Positions 8,049 through 15,831 of a stretch of 64,000 bases of DNA are shown in pieces. Where the stretch lies: the NCBI RefSeq assembly GCF_026319325.1, contig NZ_JAPDMU010000001.1, forward strand, positions 372,001 through 436,000. Direction: 5' to 3'. Positions within the stretch are counted from its first letter, which is position 1; every line of letters begins with the position of its first letter. The notes beneath the pieces were generated by a model that did not search any database, was not told the origin of the DNA, and saw only the letters and a list, made by a program, of their open reading frames with translations. A program made the translations under genes and the position numbers. The DNA is from Methylophaga sp. OBS3 (GTDB lineage: Bacteria; Pseudomonadota; Gammaproteobacteria; Nitrosococcales; Methylophagaceae).

Positions 8049-8375
8049 ATGCTCACTGAACTACCTTTGCCAATACAATGCTTTTTCAATGCCGAGACTG
8101 TTAGCCCAGATGCTGTAGCAATGTGCTTCGATAAAAATGGTGAGGTTAAGGATGAAAAACAAACGTATAGCGGATATGACGCAATTAAAAAGTGGCATTA
8201 TGAATCTACAAAAAAATATAGCTACTCAGTAACGCCTATCAGTTTTGATAATATTGCCAACCACATAATCGTGTTATCAAAGGTCTCTGGTAACTTTGAC
8301 GGTAGCCCAATCAAGCTGCGGTATTTTTTTAGTTTAGTTGGTAACAAAATTTCTTCATTGGAGATCTGCCAATGA
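8049..8375 (+). CDS. SnoaL/NTF2-like protein
   Basis: 108 residues from ATG at 8049, preceded by AGGAAG. The pattern of an N-terminal helix followed by AVAMCFDKNGEVKDEKQTYS, GYDAIKKWHYES and a run of beta strands ending in SLEIC matches the SnoaL-like (NTF2 fold) superfamily, small cone-shaped barrels that bind or convert hydrophobic ligands. The stop overlaps the SDR start by four bases (ATGA), so the two are translationally coupled and probably act on the same substrate. The ligand is not known. Confidence 0.65.
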   Translation: MLTELPLPIQCFFNAETVSPDAVAMCFDKNGEVKDEKQTYSGYDAIKKWHYESTKKYSYSVTPISFDNIANHIIVLSKVSGNFDGSPIKLRYFFSLVGNKISSLEICQ

Positions 8376-9154
8376 GTTTTGAACTAAATCTCAATTCAAA
8401 AAAAGCCTTAGTAACTGGCTCAACAGGTGGGCTCGGTGAATCAGTAATTAAAAATCTAATGGATGCAGGCGTTGATATTATTGCAACAGCAAGGTCTAAA
8501 CCAGAACACCTTGATGATAGTGTCAACTTTATATCCAGTGATCTTTCTAGTGCTCGTGGTTGTGATGAGCTGACTGAATCAGTTATTCAAAAATTTGGCT
8601 ATGTAGATATTCTTATACACATTCTAGGCGGATCTTCAGCACCATCTGGAGGTTACGCGGTACTTGATGATGTTGAGTGGGAAAAGGAAATTAATCTTAA
8701 TCTCATGTCAGCGGTTCGTCTCGACAGAGCATTAGCGCCTGTAATGGTTTCAAGAAAGTCAGGTGTCATACTTCATGTAACCTCGATTCAAAACCGACTC
8801 CCTTTGCCAGAATCAACAACAGCTTACGCAGCCTCAAAAGCTGCATTGTCCACGTATAGTAAAAGCTTATCAAAAGAGATTTCACCTAAGGGGGTTCGTG
8901 TTGTTCGTGTTTCGCCTGGCTGGATTGAAACAGATGGAGCTATCAAACTGGTCGACAGAATTTCAAAGGGTTCTGAAGTAAGTTACGAACAAGCACGACA
9001 GATGATTATGGATTCTTTGGGAGGGATTCCTCTGGGGAGGCCTGCACAGCCAGCTGAAGTTGCAGACTTAATAACATTTTTGGTCTCATCACGGGCATCA
9101 TCAATTACGGGCGTTGAATATGTAATTGATGGCGGAACAATACCTACTGTCTAA
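8372..9154 (+). CDS. Short-chain dehydrogenase/reductase (SDR)
   Basis: 260 residues, classical SDR length. The cofactor motif TGSTGGLGESV is at residues 15-25, with ARSKP after beta 2 favouring NADP(H). The catalytic Ser (HVTSIQNR), and YAASK with Tyr and Lys are present; the usual NNAG structural motif is replaced by HILGGSS. The C-terminal SSITGVEYVIDGG is typical. It is the second gene of a two-gene unit divergent from the HxlR-type regulator and is followed by a strong terminator hairpin. Such sets often detoxify reactive carbonyls or quinones, but the substrate cannot be read. Confidence 0.88.
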   Translation: MSFELNLNSKKALVTGSTGGLGESVIKNLMDAGVDIIATARSKPEHLDDSVNFISSDLSSARGCDELTESVIQKFGYVDILIHILGGSSAPSGGYAVLDDVEWEKEINLNLMSAVRLDRALAPVMVSRKSGVILHVTSIQNRLPLPESTTAYAASKAALSTYSKSLSKEISPKGVRVVRVSPGWIETDGAIKLVDRISKGSEVSYEQARQMIMDSLGGIPLGRPAQPAEVADLITFLVSSRASSITGVEYVIDGGTIPTV

Positions 9155-9185
9155 ATTCCACTATATTCATTTCTATATACATCAT

Positions 9186-9212
9186 GGACGCCTAATGATT
9201 TAGGCGTCCTTA
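9186..9212 (+). terminator. Rho-independent terminator after the SDR gene
   Basis: GGACGCCTAA / TTAGGCGTCC with a TGAT loop is a perfect 10 bp stem, 30 bp past the SDR stop. Only a short T run follows. It also faces the end of the convergent cupin gene, so it may serve both. Confidence 0.7.
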
Positions 9213-9218
9213 ACGATG

Positions 9219-9692
9219 TTACTTTCTTGGATCATCACTAGGGTTGATGTAGGTTATATCCCACGGACCAGTCGCTATCAGTTCAACGATAGTCTCTTCA
9301 CCATTTGTCCAAACATAGTGGGCGTGCCCGGCGGGAAGTACAAAACTTTCACCCACATTTAATGTTTCACCTGATTCTTTATCAAAAACCTCTCCCATTC
9401 CATTTCCCAAGCTTCCTTTAAGTACTGTAATAACTTCTGTAAAGGGGTGAGTATGAGCTGGGATCGGATAATTAGCCGGAAATTTCAACCAAGCAATAAA
9501 AACGCCTGCTTTAGATGGGGCTCCAACGATAAGAGCACTTTTGGCACCTTTTGGAAGTAAGGGTTCATCATTCCAGATTATTTCATCAGCACGAAATGAC
9601 TTCATTTCTTCCGCAGTCATTCGTTCGATAGAGTCTTGAGCAAAGACAGAGCTAGTTATAAGCAATAAGATGGAGGATAGATAATATTTCAT
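9219..9692 (-). CDS. Exported cupin protein
   Basis: 157 residues from ATG at 9692; this start has AAGGA at 8 bases, whereas an ATG two codons upstream would be only 2 bases away. A signal peptide KYYLSSILLLITSSVFAQ ends at a VFA-Q cleavage site, so the protein is periplasmic. The cupin metal motif PIPAHTHPFTEVITVLKG is followed by the second motif LPAGHAHYVWTNGEE, giving a complete His set. Periplasmic cupins of this kind are often DUF4437 or ChrR-like and accompany stress enzymes. The next gene on the same strand is an exported catalase-related peroxidase, separated by a terminator. Confidence 0.75.
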   Translation of the reverse strand: MKYYLSSILLLITSSVFAQDSIERMTAEEMKSFRADEIIWNDEPLLPKGAKSALIVGAPSKAGVFIAWLKFPANYPIPAHTHPFTEVITVLKGSLGNGMGEVFDKESGETLNVGESFVLPAGHAHYVWTNGEETIVELIATGPWDITYINPSDDPRK

Positions 9693-9913
9693 TTGCATTT
9701 TCCTTAATTTTAGCTATGGATATAGGGAAATGTTATTTTTCCAAACATGATGAAAATACTCACCTGTTAAATGCATCAAATCTTATAAGGAAATGTCTTT
9801 TAATTAGTAAGTATTTTCCTTGATGTTTTTTTTGGTTAAATTTTATGTTGTTGATTATTTTTTTATTAAAAATATTGTTATCAATAATAAATCTATTTTT
9901 GATGTTGGTTAAA

Positions 9914-9942
9914 CAAAAAAAGCACCATATTGGTGCTTTTTT
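9914..9942 (-). terminator. Rho-independent terminator after the peroxidase gene
   Basis: AAAGCACCA-TAT-TGGTGCTTT flanked by A and T tracts lies just beyond the stop of the catalase-related peroxidase on the reverse strand. Confidence 0.8.
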
Positions 9943-9964
9943 GTGAACCTGAAATCGTTATGAA

Positions 9965-10975
9965 TTAATTTCCAGATAGTCTTCTTCCAAAGCTAACTGC
10001 GTAAGCGCCAGGCCTGCTTAGAAGAATTGGATCATTGCTTGGTTCAATCCCCTCAGGCAATGCAAGAGGGTTAAACATGTTGTCTTTTTCAAACATGACA
10101 GCATCTTTAACCATACCTGTTAATGTAATTGTTCCAAGCTCCACCTTTTCTCTTGAATCAGGCCAAATAACAGTGGGGTCATCAATCGGGTCGCCATCTT
10201 CTGATAATTGAACAAAAATTTTGTATTCAATATTGGCGTTACTTAGTTGTTTTGGTAGACCAGCCATAAGGTAATCTTCAGATAAACCTTCTTGTTCTTC
10301 TTCAGTCAAAAAGGCCGTTCCTACAGTTGGTTCTATAAAATACCTGCCATATCTTTCTACACCAGCATCATTTATGAATTTAAAAGCATTGACCCCATAA
10401 AATGGTTGTGTAGCAAAACTTTTAGGAGGCAATTTTGGTATTTCAACGAAGGTTTTAGCCGCTGGATGTTTGTCTAAGAATAATGCTATTGGTGACGGGG
10501 AAGGAGAGTCAGGTGATGTCTCCGCTATCGCCTTTAGCAAACCTAAAAAGTCTTCTGGTGTTGCTGCTGGGAAGCCATTGACAGAAATACAAACCAAATC
10601 TGTATAACCTTCATCTCCTAAATCGAATCGTATAGCCATTCCTTTAGGAAAGGAGCCGGGATTGTTGTCACCAATATTTGGTACGCCAGTGGCATTTGAG
10701 TAACGAACTATAATTGGACTTGAGCTGCCAACAAGGTGCAGAGCATTACTGATGCTTTTAGCTGTTGGGCTAGGCGTGAAGTAGCCCTCGGCAACGACTC
10801 CTTTCGCATGATTTTTTCGAATGCCGGGATGTTCTCCAGCAAGTTCAGTCATTGTGTTAACAAGTTGTTCTATTACTGGTGTGTCTTGTTCGGTTGCCGA
10901 TACGACAATTGTATGTAGTCCTAAAGCAATTCCTGCAGCAATATTAAAAAATGTTTTTCCGTATTTAATCGACAT
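9965..10975 (-). CDS. Periplasmic catalase-related peroxidase
   Basis: 336 residues from ATG at 10975, which has TTGGAGAAAG just upstream; the longer TTG-initiated form would use that site as coding sequence. An N-terminal signal peptide (FFNIAAGIALGLHTIVVSA) exports it. It is a short catalase-family haem protein: the distal His lies in RKNHAKGVVAEG, the distal Asn in ISVNGFPAATPEDF, and the proximal haem ligand in RPGAYAVSFGRR (RxxxY). It lacks the C-terminal domains of full catalases, so it is probably a peroxide-dependent peroxidase like SrpA. It sits in an AT-rich accessory stretch beside an exported cupin, in line with an extracytoplasmic oxidant-defence role. Confidence 0.87.
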   Translation of the reverse strand: MSIKYGKTFFNIAAGIALGLHTIVVSATEQDTPVIEQLVNTMTELAGEHPGIRKNHAKGVVAEGYFTPSPTAKSISNALHLVGSSSPIIVRYSNATGVPNIGDNNPGSFPKGMAIRFDLGDEGYTDLVCISVNGFPAATPEDFLGLLKAIAETSPDSPSPSPIALFLDKHPAAKTFVEIPKLPPKSFATQPFYGVNAFKFINDAGVERYGRYFIEPTVGTAFLTEEEQEGLSEDYLMAGLPKQLSNANIEYKIFVQLSEDGDPIDDPTVIWPDSREKVELGTITLTGMVKDAVMFEKDNMFNPLALPEGIEPSNDPILLSRPGAYAVSFGRRLSGN

Positions 10976-11148
10976 AACTTTCTCCAAGTTAAGATGATGT
11001 GATTATAGGTGTTGGAATGAATTCCTATTGCCAGAACCAGCTTCGTCTTTGAAGTGTAATTAACTCTTAAATAGGTTATTAATTATTATTTAATTAATTA
11101 AATATAATCAATATGATTATTTAACTTTGTAACCCAGTAGTTTCTCTT

Positions 11149-11204
11149 ATAAATATAAAGGAAATTCCTTGGTTTAAAGTTGGCTAGATAAATATAAAGG
11201 AAAT
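11149..11204 (+). repeat. 17 bp direct repeat, two copies 39 bp apart
   Basis: ATAAATATAAAGGAAAT occurs exactly at 11149-11165 and at 11188-11204. Seventeen identical bases so close together are unlikely by chance even in AT-rich DNA. They may be protein sites, or the trace of a local duplication in a decayed gene border. Confidence 0.7.
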
Positions 11205-11440
11205 AGTGTTAATGAGATTCTGTTAAGTTCAGACTTTTTTAGACGATTAACAGCCATTCAGCAAAAGGTTATTTTGTGCAAAGAATCGGTGGCTTTTCGA
11301 ATCAAGAAAACAGATGACGTTGATAGGGCTCTCAACTTCATAGAAGTTAATTAAATGGATTATCTTTAAGCGCTTATTACTGTCGATAGTATTTTAAGGT
11401 AGTAAAGCTGCAATTTATGATCTTTACTATAGTACTTATA

Positions 11441-11469
11441 AAAAAGCCGACACAAATGTCGGCTTTTTC
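11441..11469 (-). terminator. Rho-independent terminator of nrdAB
   Basis: GCCGACA-CAAA-TGTCGGC with A and T tracts on either side sits directly after the nrdB stop codon on the reverse strand. Confidence 0.85.
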
Positions 11470-11484
11470 GTATTTAACTTCTTA

Positions 11485-12642
11485 TTAGTCCCACTTCAGA
11501 CCGCCACCGGTTTGGTACTCGGTGACTTTGGTCTCAAAGAAGTTCTTTTCTTTACGCATATTGGCTTGTTCATCCAGCCAAGGCAGGCTGGCTTCAGCGC
11601 CTGGGAACGGTTCTTCAAAGCCAAGCTGTTTGGCACGGCGATTGGCGGTGTAACGGAACTGTTCGTGATGCGCTTCTTTTGAGTAACCCAAGATTGGGTC
11701 ACGCAAAATGTAGCCTGCGTAGGTGGCTTCGGCTGCGTCTGCTTCTTCAAACATGGTCTGAATTTTCTTCGGATCCAGTTTGACGTTTTCTTCTTTGATG
11801 ATTTGCTTACAAACGCGAATACCAAATGACGCATGCATTACTTCATCACGCATGATGTATTGCAGCTGCTCGGCAGTACCTTTCATCAGGCCACGACGTT
11901 GCAAAGCAAAGATCGGTGAGAAGCCATTATAGAACCAGCTACCTTCGAAAATACCCGCGAAGAACGCGTATGACATCACGAAGTTTTCGAGTTCGTCTGG
12001 ATCACGCAGATCGATATCGCTACGCAGAACGGTATTTAAACGATCATTAGCCAGCTTAATCTTTTGGTAAATCTCAGGTACCACACGGTAGCGGTTGTAG
12101 ATTTCTGCTTGGTCGAGACCGATGGTTTCGATGCAGTGCTGGTATGTCCATGTATGTAATGCTTCTTCATACACTTGACGCGCTTGGTAAATCTGTAACT
12201 CTGGCGCAGCCATTTTTTCCATAACTGCCAGACCAATGTTACGCATTGCCAAGATATCGGAAGTGGTCAGGTATGAGAGTACATTTTCATATACGTGACG
12301 TTCTTCCAGCGTCAGTTTGTGACGATAGTCGTGCACGTCCTGCGCCATGTTGATATCTAATGGTGTCCAGTGGTTTTTGTTGGCATTTAGGAAGTAGTTC
12401 CATGCCCATGGATACTTGAACGGTGCCAATTGGTTAATGTCAGCTGAACCGTTGATAACACGTTTGTCATCAACGTTGACCGGTTTAGCATTGGTCGGCG
12501 GTAATTCGCTGATTGATGCTTTTTCCGGTGCTGGTGTATCCAGTTCATTAGCCGCTTTGGCAGTGGCCGCGGGTGCGGCCGGTTTGTCAAAGTCGTCTTC
12601 TGTCGCCGTGACCGTGGCGAGCGGATCGTCCCAATTCAACAT
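11485..12642 (-). CDS. nrdB: Class Ia ribonucleotide reductase beta subunit
   Basis: 385 residues from ATG at 12642, which overlaps the nrdA stop by one base (TAATG). It makes the diferric-tyrosyl radical used by NrdA to reduce ribonucleotides. Metal ligands and radical residues are visible: TTSDILAMRNIG (Asp), YEEALHTWTYQHCIE (Glu, His and the radical Tyr), FFAGIFEGSWFYNG (Glu) and MRDEVMHASFGIRV (Glu, His). The C-terminal tail ends in EYQTGGGLKWD, the region that docks on NrdA. An Ala/Pro-rich stretch of about 50 residues near the N-terminus (PAAPAATAKAAN) is probably disordered. Cotranscribed with nrdA and closed by an intrinsic terminator. Confidence 0.96.
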   Translation of the reverse strand: MLNWDDPLATVTATEDDFDKPAAPAATAKAANELDTPAPEKASISELPPTNAKPVNVDDKRVINGSADINQLAPFKYPWAWNYFLNANKNHWTPLDINMAQDVHDYRHKLTLEERHVYENVLSYLTTSDILAMRNIGLAVMEKMAAPELQIYQARQVYEEALHTWTYQHCIETIGLDQAEIYNRYRVVPEIYQKIKLANDRLNTVLRSDIDLRDPDELENFVMSYAFFAGIFEGSWFYNGFSPIFALQRRGLMKGTAEQLQYIMRDEVMHASFGIRVCKQIIKEENVKLDPKKIQTMFEEADAAEATYAGYILRDPILGYSKEAHHEQFRYTANRRAKQLGFEEPFPGAEASLPWLDEQANMRKEKNFFETKVTEYQTGGGLKWD

Positions 12643-15509
12643 TATTGGCAAGCCTCGCAGTCTGGTTCTAGGATTGAACAGGCTTTTGGCGCGTCTTGTC
12701 CTTCACCTGAAATAAAGTCTTCTTCAACTGCTTTAACCGGTTTCAGTGCCGGTGGGGCAGTTGGTTTTGGTGTGCTGGCCGATGTTGGTGCCGCTGAGGT
12801 TTTCTCTTGACCAGTCGCACCCATTGAACGGAGGTAGTAAGTGGTTTTCAGACCACGTACCCACGCCAGTTTGTACAGGTTATCCATTTTCTTACCTGAT
12901 GGTTCAGCCATGTACAGGTTCAAGCTTTGTGCTTGATCAAGCCATTTTTGGCGGCGTGATGCAGCTTCAATCAACCAACGTGCGTCCATTTCAAAGGCAG
13001 TGGTGTACAGCGCTTTGAGTTCAGTTGGTACGCGGTCAATCGCTTGCAAGCTACCATCGTAGTATTTGAGGTCATTGATCATGACTTCATCCCACAGGCC
13101 GCGTGCTTTCAGGTCTTCAACCATGTATGGGTTGATGACGGTGAACTCACCTGACAGGTTCGATTTAACAAACAGGTTTTGGTAAGTCGGCTCAATTGAT
13201 TGGCTGACACCGCAGATGTTTGAAATCGTCGCTGTTGGCGCGATTGCCATGGTGTTTGAGTTACGCATGCCTTGGCGTTTGATTTTGTCACGCAGGGCAG
13301 GCCAGTCCATGGTTGAGCTTTCGTCTTGTTGCAGATACTCGCCACGTGCTTCTTTCAGGAGCTTGATAGAGTCGATTGGCAGAATACCTTTGCTCCATAA
13401 GCTACCCTCGTATGACTTGTATTTACCACGTTCTGCAGCTAAGTCAGACGATGCGTCGATAGCATAGTAGCTGATAGCTTCCATTGAATCATCGGCGAAT
13501 TTAACCGCTTCTTCTGAGCTGTATGGCATACGCAGTTTGTACAGTGCATCTTGGAAACCCATGATGCCAAGACCAACAGGGCGGTGCTGCAAGTTAGAGT
13601 GACGTGCTTGCGGTACGCTGTAGTAGTTGTACTCGATAACGTTGTCCAGCATACGCATGGCTGTTTTCACCGTGCGGTTCAGCTTTTCTTTATCCAGTTT
13701 ACCGTTTTCGTCGATGTGTCTAACAAGGTTGACTGAACCTAAGTTACAAACCGCGATTTCTTGGTCTGAGGTGTTCAGTGTGATTTCTGTACACAGGTTT
13801 GAGCTGTGAACGACACCAACGTGTTGTTGTGGGCTACGCAGGTTACATGGGTCTTTGAATGTGATCCATGGGTGGCCTGTTTCAAACAACATACCTAGCA
13901 TTTTGCGCCACAAGTCAGTAGCAGGCATGGTTTTGAAGTTACGAATTTCGCCACGAGCTGCTTTTTCTTCGTACTCGTTGTAGGCTTTTTCAAACGCTAA
14001 ACCAGTCAGATCATGCAGATCTTCAACTTCTTCTGGTGAGAACAGCGTCCATTGGCCTTCTTCAGCAACACGCTTCATGAATAAGTCTGGGATCCAGTTT
14101 GCTGTATTCATGTCGTGGGTACGACGACGGTCATCACCGGTGTTTTTACGCAGATCTAGGAATTCTTCAACGTCGATGTGCCATGTTTCTAAGTAAGCAC
14201 AGACCGCACCTTTACGTTTACCACCTTGGTTAACGGCAACAGCAGTGTCGTTAGCGACTTTCAGGAACGGTACAACACCTTGTGATTTACCGTTGGTGCC
14301 TTTGATGTGTGCACCCAGACCACGAACACGGCTCCAGTCGTTACCCAGACCACCGGCGTATTTAGACAGTAGGGCGTTATCACGCATTGCACTGTAAATA
14401 CCGCTCAGGTCATCAGGAACCGTTGTCAGGTAGCAAGATGATAATTGTGGACGCAACGTACCTGAGTTAAACAGGGTTGGCGTTGAGCTCATGAAGTCAA
14501 AGCTAGACAGCAGGTTATAGAACTCAATGGCACGTGCTTCACGATCAAGTTCATTGATAGCCAGACCCATCGCGACACGCATATAGAATGCTTGTGGTAA
14601 TTCGAAACGGGTACCGTCGTAGTGAATGAAGTAACGGTCGTACAGCGTTTGCAGGCCAAGGTAAGTAAAGTTGAAGTCGTTTTCAGCTTTCAGTGCTTGA
14701 CCCAGTTTGTCTAAGTCAAACAGGCTCAGTTCGCTGTCGAGCAGTTCGTGTTCGATAGCCGTTTTGATGTATGACTTGAAGTACTCTGGGTATTGATCAG
14801 CCATTTCTTGTTGTGAGGCTTGGCGCGGTGTATGGAATACAAAGCTCAGCGCTTCACGACGGATGCTGTCCATCAGTAAACGTGCTGCCAGTGTGCTATA
14901 GGCAGGATCTTTTTCGATGAATGTACGAGCAGCCATAACCAGTGCTTTTTCGACGTCTTTTTCTTTAACACCATCGAAAATGTTGCGTTGGGTATCACGC
15001 AGGATTGCAGCGCTATCGACTTCAGCCAGACCTTCACACGCTTCTTCAATCAGATTACGCAAACGTCCAACATCTAACGGCTGGCGAGTGCCGTCTGCTG
15101 TGGTGACGTGTAATGTTGATTCGTTAGCTGGTTGTGGATGTTTCTTTTCTTCTTCAGCACGTTTTTGTGATTGCTGCTCACGGTAAACAACATAAGAGCG
15201 GGCGATTTTGTATTCACCAGCACGCATCAGTGCCAACTCAACTTGGTCTTGGATATCTTCGATATGGACAGTGCCACCATCTTCCAAACGGCGTAATAAA
15301 TTTTCGCTGACTTGTTTGGTCAGTTCGGCAACGGTTTCGTGAATACGTCGACTATCTTTGGCGGCATCGCCTTCAACGGCCAAAAATGCCTTAGTCATTG
15401 CTACGGCAATTTTGCTACTGTCAAAGTCGGTTACCTTGCCATTACGACGAATGACTTTATAACCGTTTTCGGAGGAGGGTTGAGTGTATGTTGCTGCTTC
15501 GCTCGCCAT
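12642..15509 (-). CDS. nrdA: Class Ia ribonucleotide reductase alpha subunit
   Basis: 955 residues from ATG at 15509 (MASEAATYTQ); a longer frame to 15590 would run through the NrdR boxes and is rejected. Two ATP-cone domains are seen, the first at roughly residues 20-105 (YKVIRRNGKVTDFDSSKI) and the second at roughly 125-215 (LHVTTADGTRQPLDVGRLRN), as in Pseudomonas NrdA; cones set activity by ATP/dATP. Catalytic residues: LSSCYLTTVPDD, SNLCTEITLNT (Asn, Cys, Glu) and AVCNLGSVNL (second active-site Cys). The C-terminal redox pair is in EPDCEACQ. The upstream region carries two NrdR boxes and a DnaA box, so expression is probably tied to dNTP level and replication. Confidence 0.97.
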   Translation of the reverse strand: MASEAATYTQPSSENGYKVIRRNGKVTDFDSSKIAVAMTKAFLAVEGDAAKDSRRIHETVAELTKQVSENLLRRLEDGGTVHIEDIQDQVELALMRAGEYKIARSYVVYREQQSQKRAEEEKKHPQPANESTLHVTTADGTRQPLDVGRLRNLIEEACEGLAEVDSAAILRDTQRNIFDGVKEKDVEKALVMAARTFIEKDPAYSTLAARLLMDSIRREALSFVFHTPRQASQQEMADQYPEYFKSYIKTAIEHELLDSELSLFDLDKLGQALKAENDFNFTYLGLQTLYDRYFIHYDGTRFELPQAFYMRVAMGLAINELDREARAIEFYNLLSSFDFMSSTPTLFNSGTLRPQLSSCYLTTVPDDLSGIYSAMRDNALLSKYAGGLGNDWSRVRGLGAHIKGTNGKSQGVVPFLKVANDTAVAVNQGGKRKGAVCAYLETWHIDVEEFLDLRKNTGDDRRRTHDMNTANWIPDLFMKRVAEEGQWTLFSPEEVEDLHDLTGLAFEKAYNEYEEKAARGEIRNFKTMPATDLWRKMLGMLFETGHPWITFKDPCNLRSPQQHVGVVHSSNLCTEITLNTSDQEIAVCNLGSVNLVRHIDENGKLDKEKLNRTVKTAMRMLDNVIEYNYYSVPQARHSNLQHRPVGLGIMGFQDALYKLRMPYSSEEAVKFADDSMEAISYYAIDASSDLAAERGKYKSYEGSLWSKGILPIDSIKLLKEARGEYLQQDESSTMDWPALRDKIKRQGMRNSNTMAIAPTATISNICGVSQSIEPTYQNLFVKSNLSGEFTVINPYMVEDLKARGLWDEVMINDLKYYDGSLQAIDRVPTELKALYTTAFEMDARWLIEAASRRQKWLDQAQSLNLYMAEPSGKKMDNLYKLAWVRGLKTTYYLRSMGATGQEKTSAAPTSASTPKPTAPPALKPVKAVEEDFISGEGQDAPKACSILEPDCEACQ

Positions 15510-15552
15510 AAGGATATCCCTGCGTTGTGTGGTAAAGGCTGAAATCATCAAA

Positions 15553-15568
15553 CCACAACAAATTGTGG
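15553..15568. promoter_or_regulatory. NrdR box 1
   Basis: CCACAACAAATTGTGG is a 16 bp near-palindrome that fits the NrdR consensus (acaCwAtATaTwGtgt) at nearly all strongly conserved positions. It is 44 bp upstream of the nrdA start. NrdR is an ATP-cone repressor of ribonucleotide reductase genes. Confidence 0.85.
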
Positions 15569-15584
15569 TTGTGAATAGATTGAA

Positions 15585-15600
15585 CCACAAGATAGTGTGT
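15585..15600. promoter_or_regulatory. NrdR box 2
   Basis: CCACAAGATAGTGTGT matches the same 16 bp NrdR pattern and starts exactly 32 bp from box 1, about three helical turns. This spacing is characteristic of functional NrdR box pairs and strongly supports the assignment of both boxes. Confidence 0.85.
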
Positions 15601-15649
15601 TTTTAAAGCATGTGCAAGGGGATTAGCTGCACATAAATTGTGCATGATT

Positions 15650-15658
15650 TGTGGATAA
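15650..15658 (-). promoter_or_regulatory. Perfect DnaA box upstream of nrdA
   Basis: TGTGGATAA is the complement of the strong DnaA box TTATCCACA. It lies about 140 bp upstream of the nrdA start. In E. coli DnaA binds such boxes ahead of nrdAB and couples its transcription to replication, so a similar role is plausible here. Confidence 0.65.
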
Positions 15659-15661
15659 CTA

Positions 15662-15794
15662 CAGTGGGATCAGGACGCAGCCCAAACGGGCTGCGCGATC
15701 CACTGAAAGTGATCATTTTGGTGCCGCTAAAAAAATTTTTTTTAGCGATGCTAAGGATCAATCACTTAGCTTTTTTGATCTGCCTAGATCAAAA
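15662..15794. other. Cluster of four stem-loops
   Basis: Four hairpins follow one another: 15662-15705 (outer CAGTG/CACTG and GATC/GATC, inner CGCAGCCC/GGGCTGCG), 15725-15747 (CGCTAAAAAAA/TTTTTTTAGCG), 15750-15770 (GCTAAG/CTTAGC followed by six T on the plus strand) and 15773-15794 (TTTTGATCT/AGATCAAAA). They lie between the stop of a membrane-protein gene and the nrdA promoter. They could be terminators for the reverse-strand gene, or part of a small structured RNA on the plus strand ending at the T run near 15776. Confidence 0.55.
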
Positions 15795-15831
15795 TTTGCA
15801 AGCCCTAAGTGTGGTGCGCGATGCGCAAGAA

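Larger units (their letters stand above)
10976..11484. other. AT-rich gap with a 17 bp direct repeat and a decayed frame
   Basis: About 500 bases between the peroxidase start and the nrdB end. It includes a very AT-rich run near 11080-11120, a 17 bp direct repeat, a forward open stretch of about 60 codons without a start codon (about 11178-11354, including VNEILLSSDFFRRLTAIQQK), an 8 bp inverted repeat TAGTAAAG/CTTTACTA at 11400-11429, and the nrdB terminator. The open stretch looks like a gene remnant; I do not recognise it. Confidence 0.45.
15510..15831. other. nrdA upstream region: regulatory sites and stem-loop cluster
   Basis: About 320 bases with no gene. From nrdA outward it holds two NrdR boxes (15553-15600), three half-site-like hexamers TGTGCA, TGCACA and TGTGCA (15611-15644), a DnaA box (15650-15658) and four successive stem-loops (15662-15794). 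Each is listed separately. Confidence 0.8.

Noticed and set aside
11178-11354. Forward frame of about 60 codons as a gene
   Set aside because: It begins right after a stop codon and has no start codon or ribosome site; reported only as a possible remnant.
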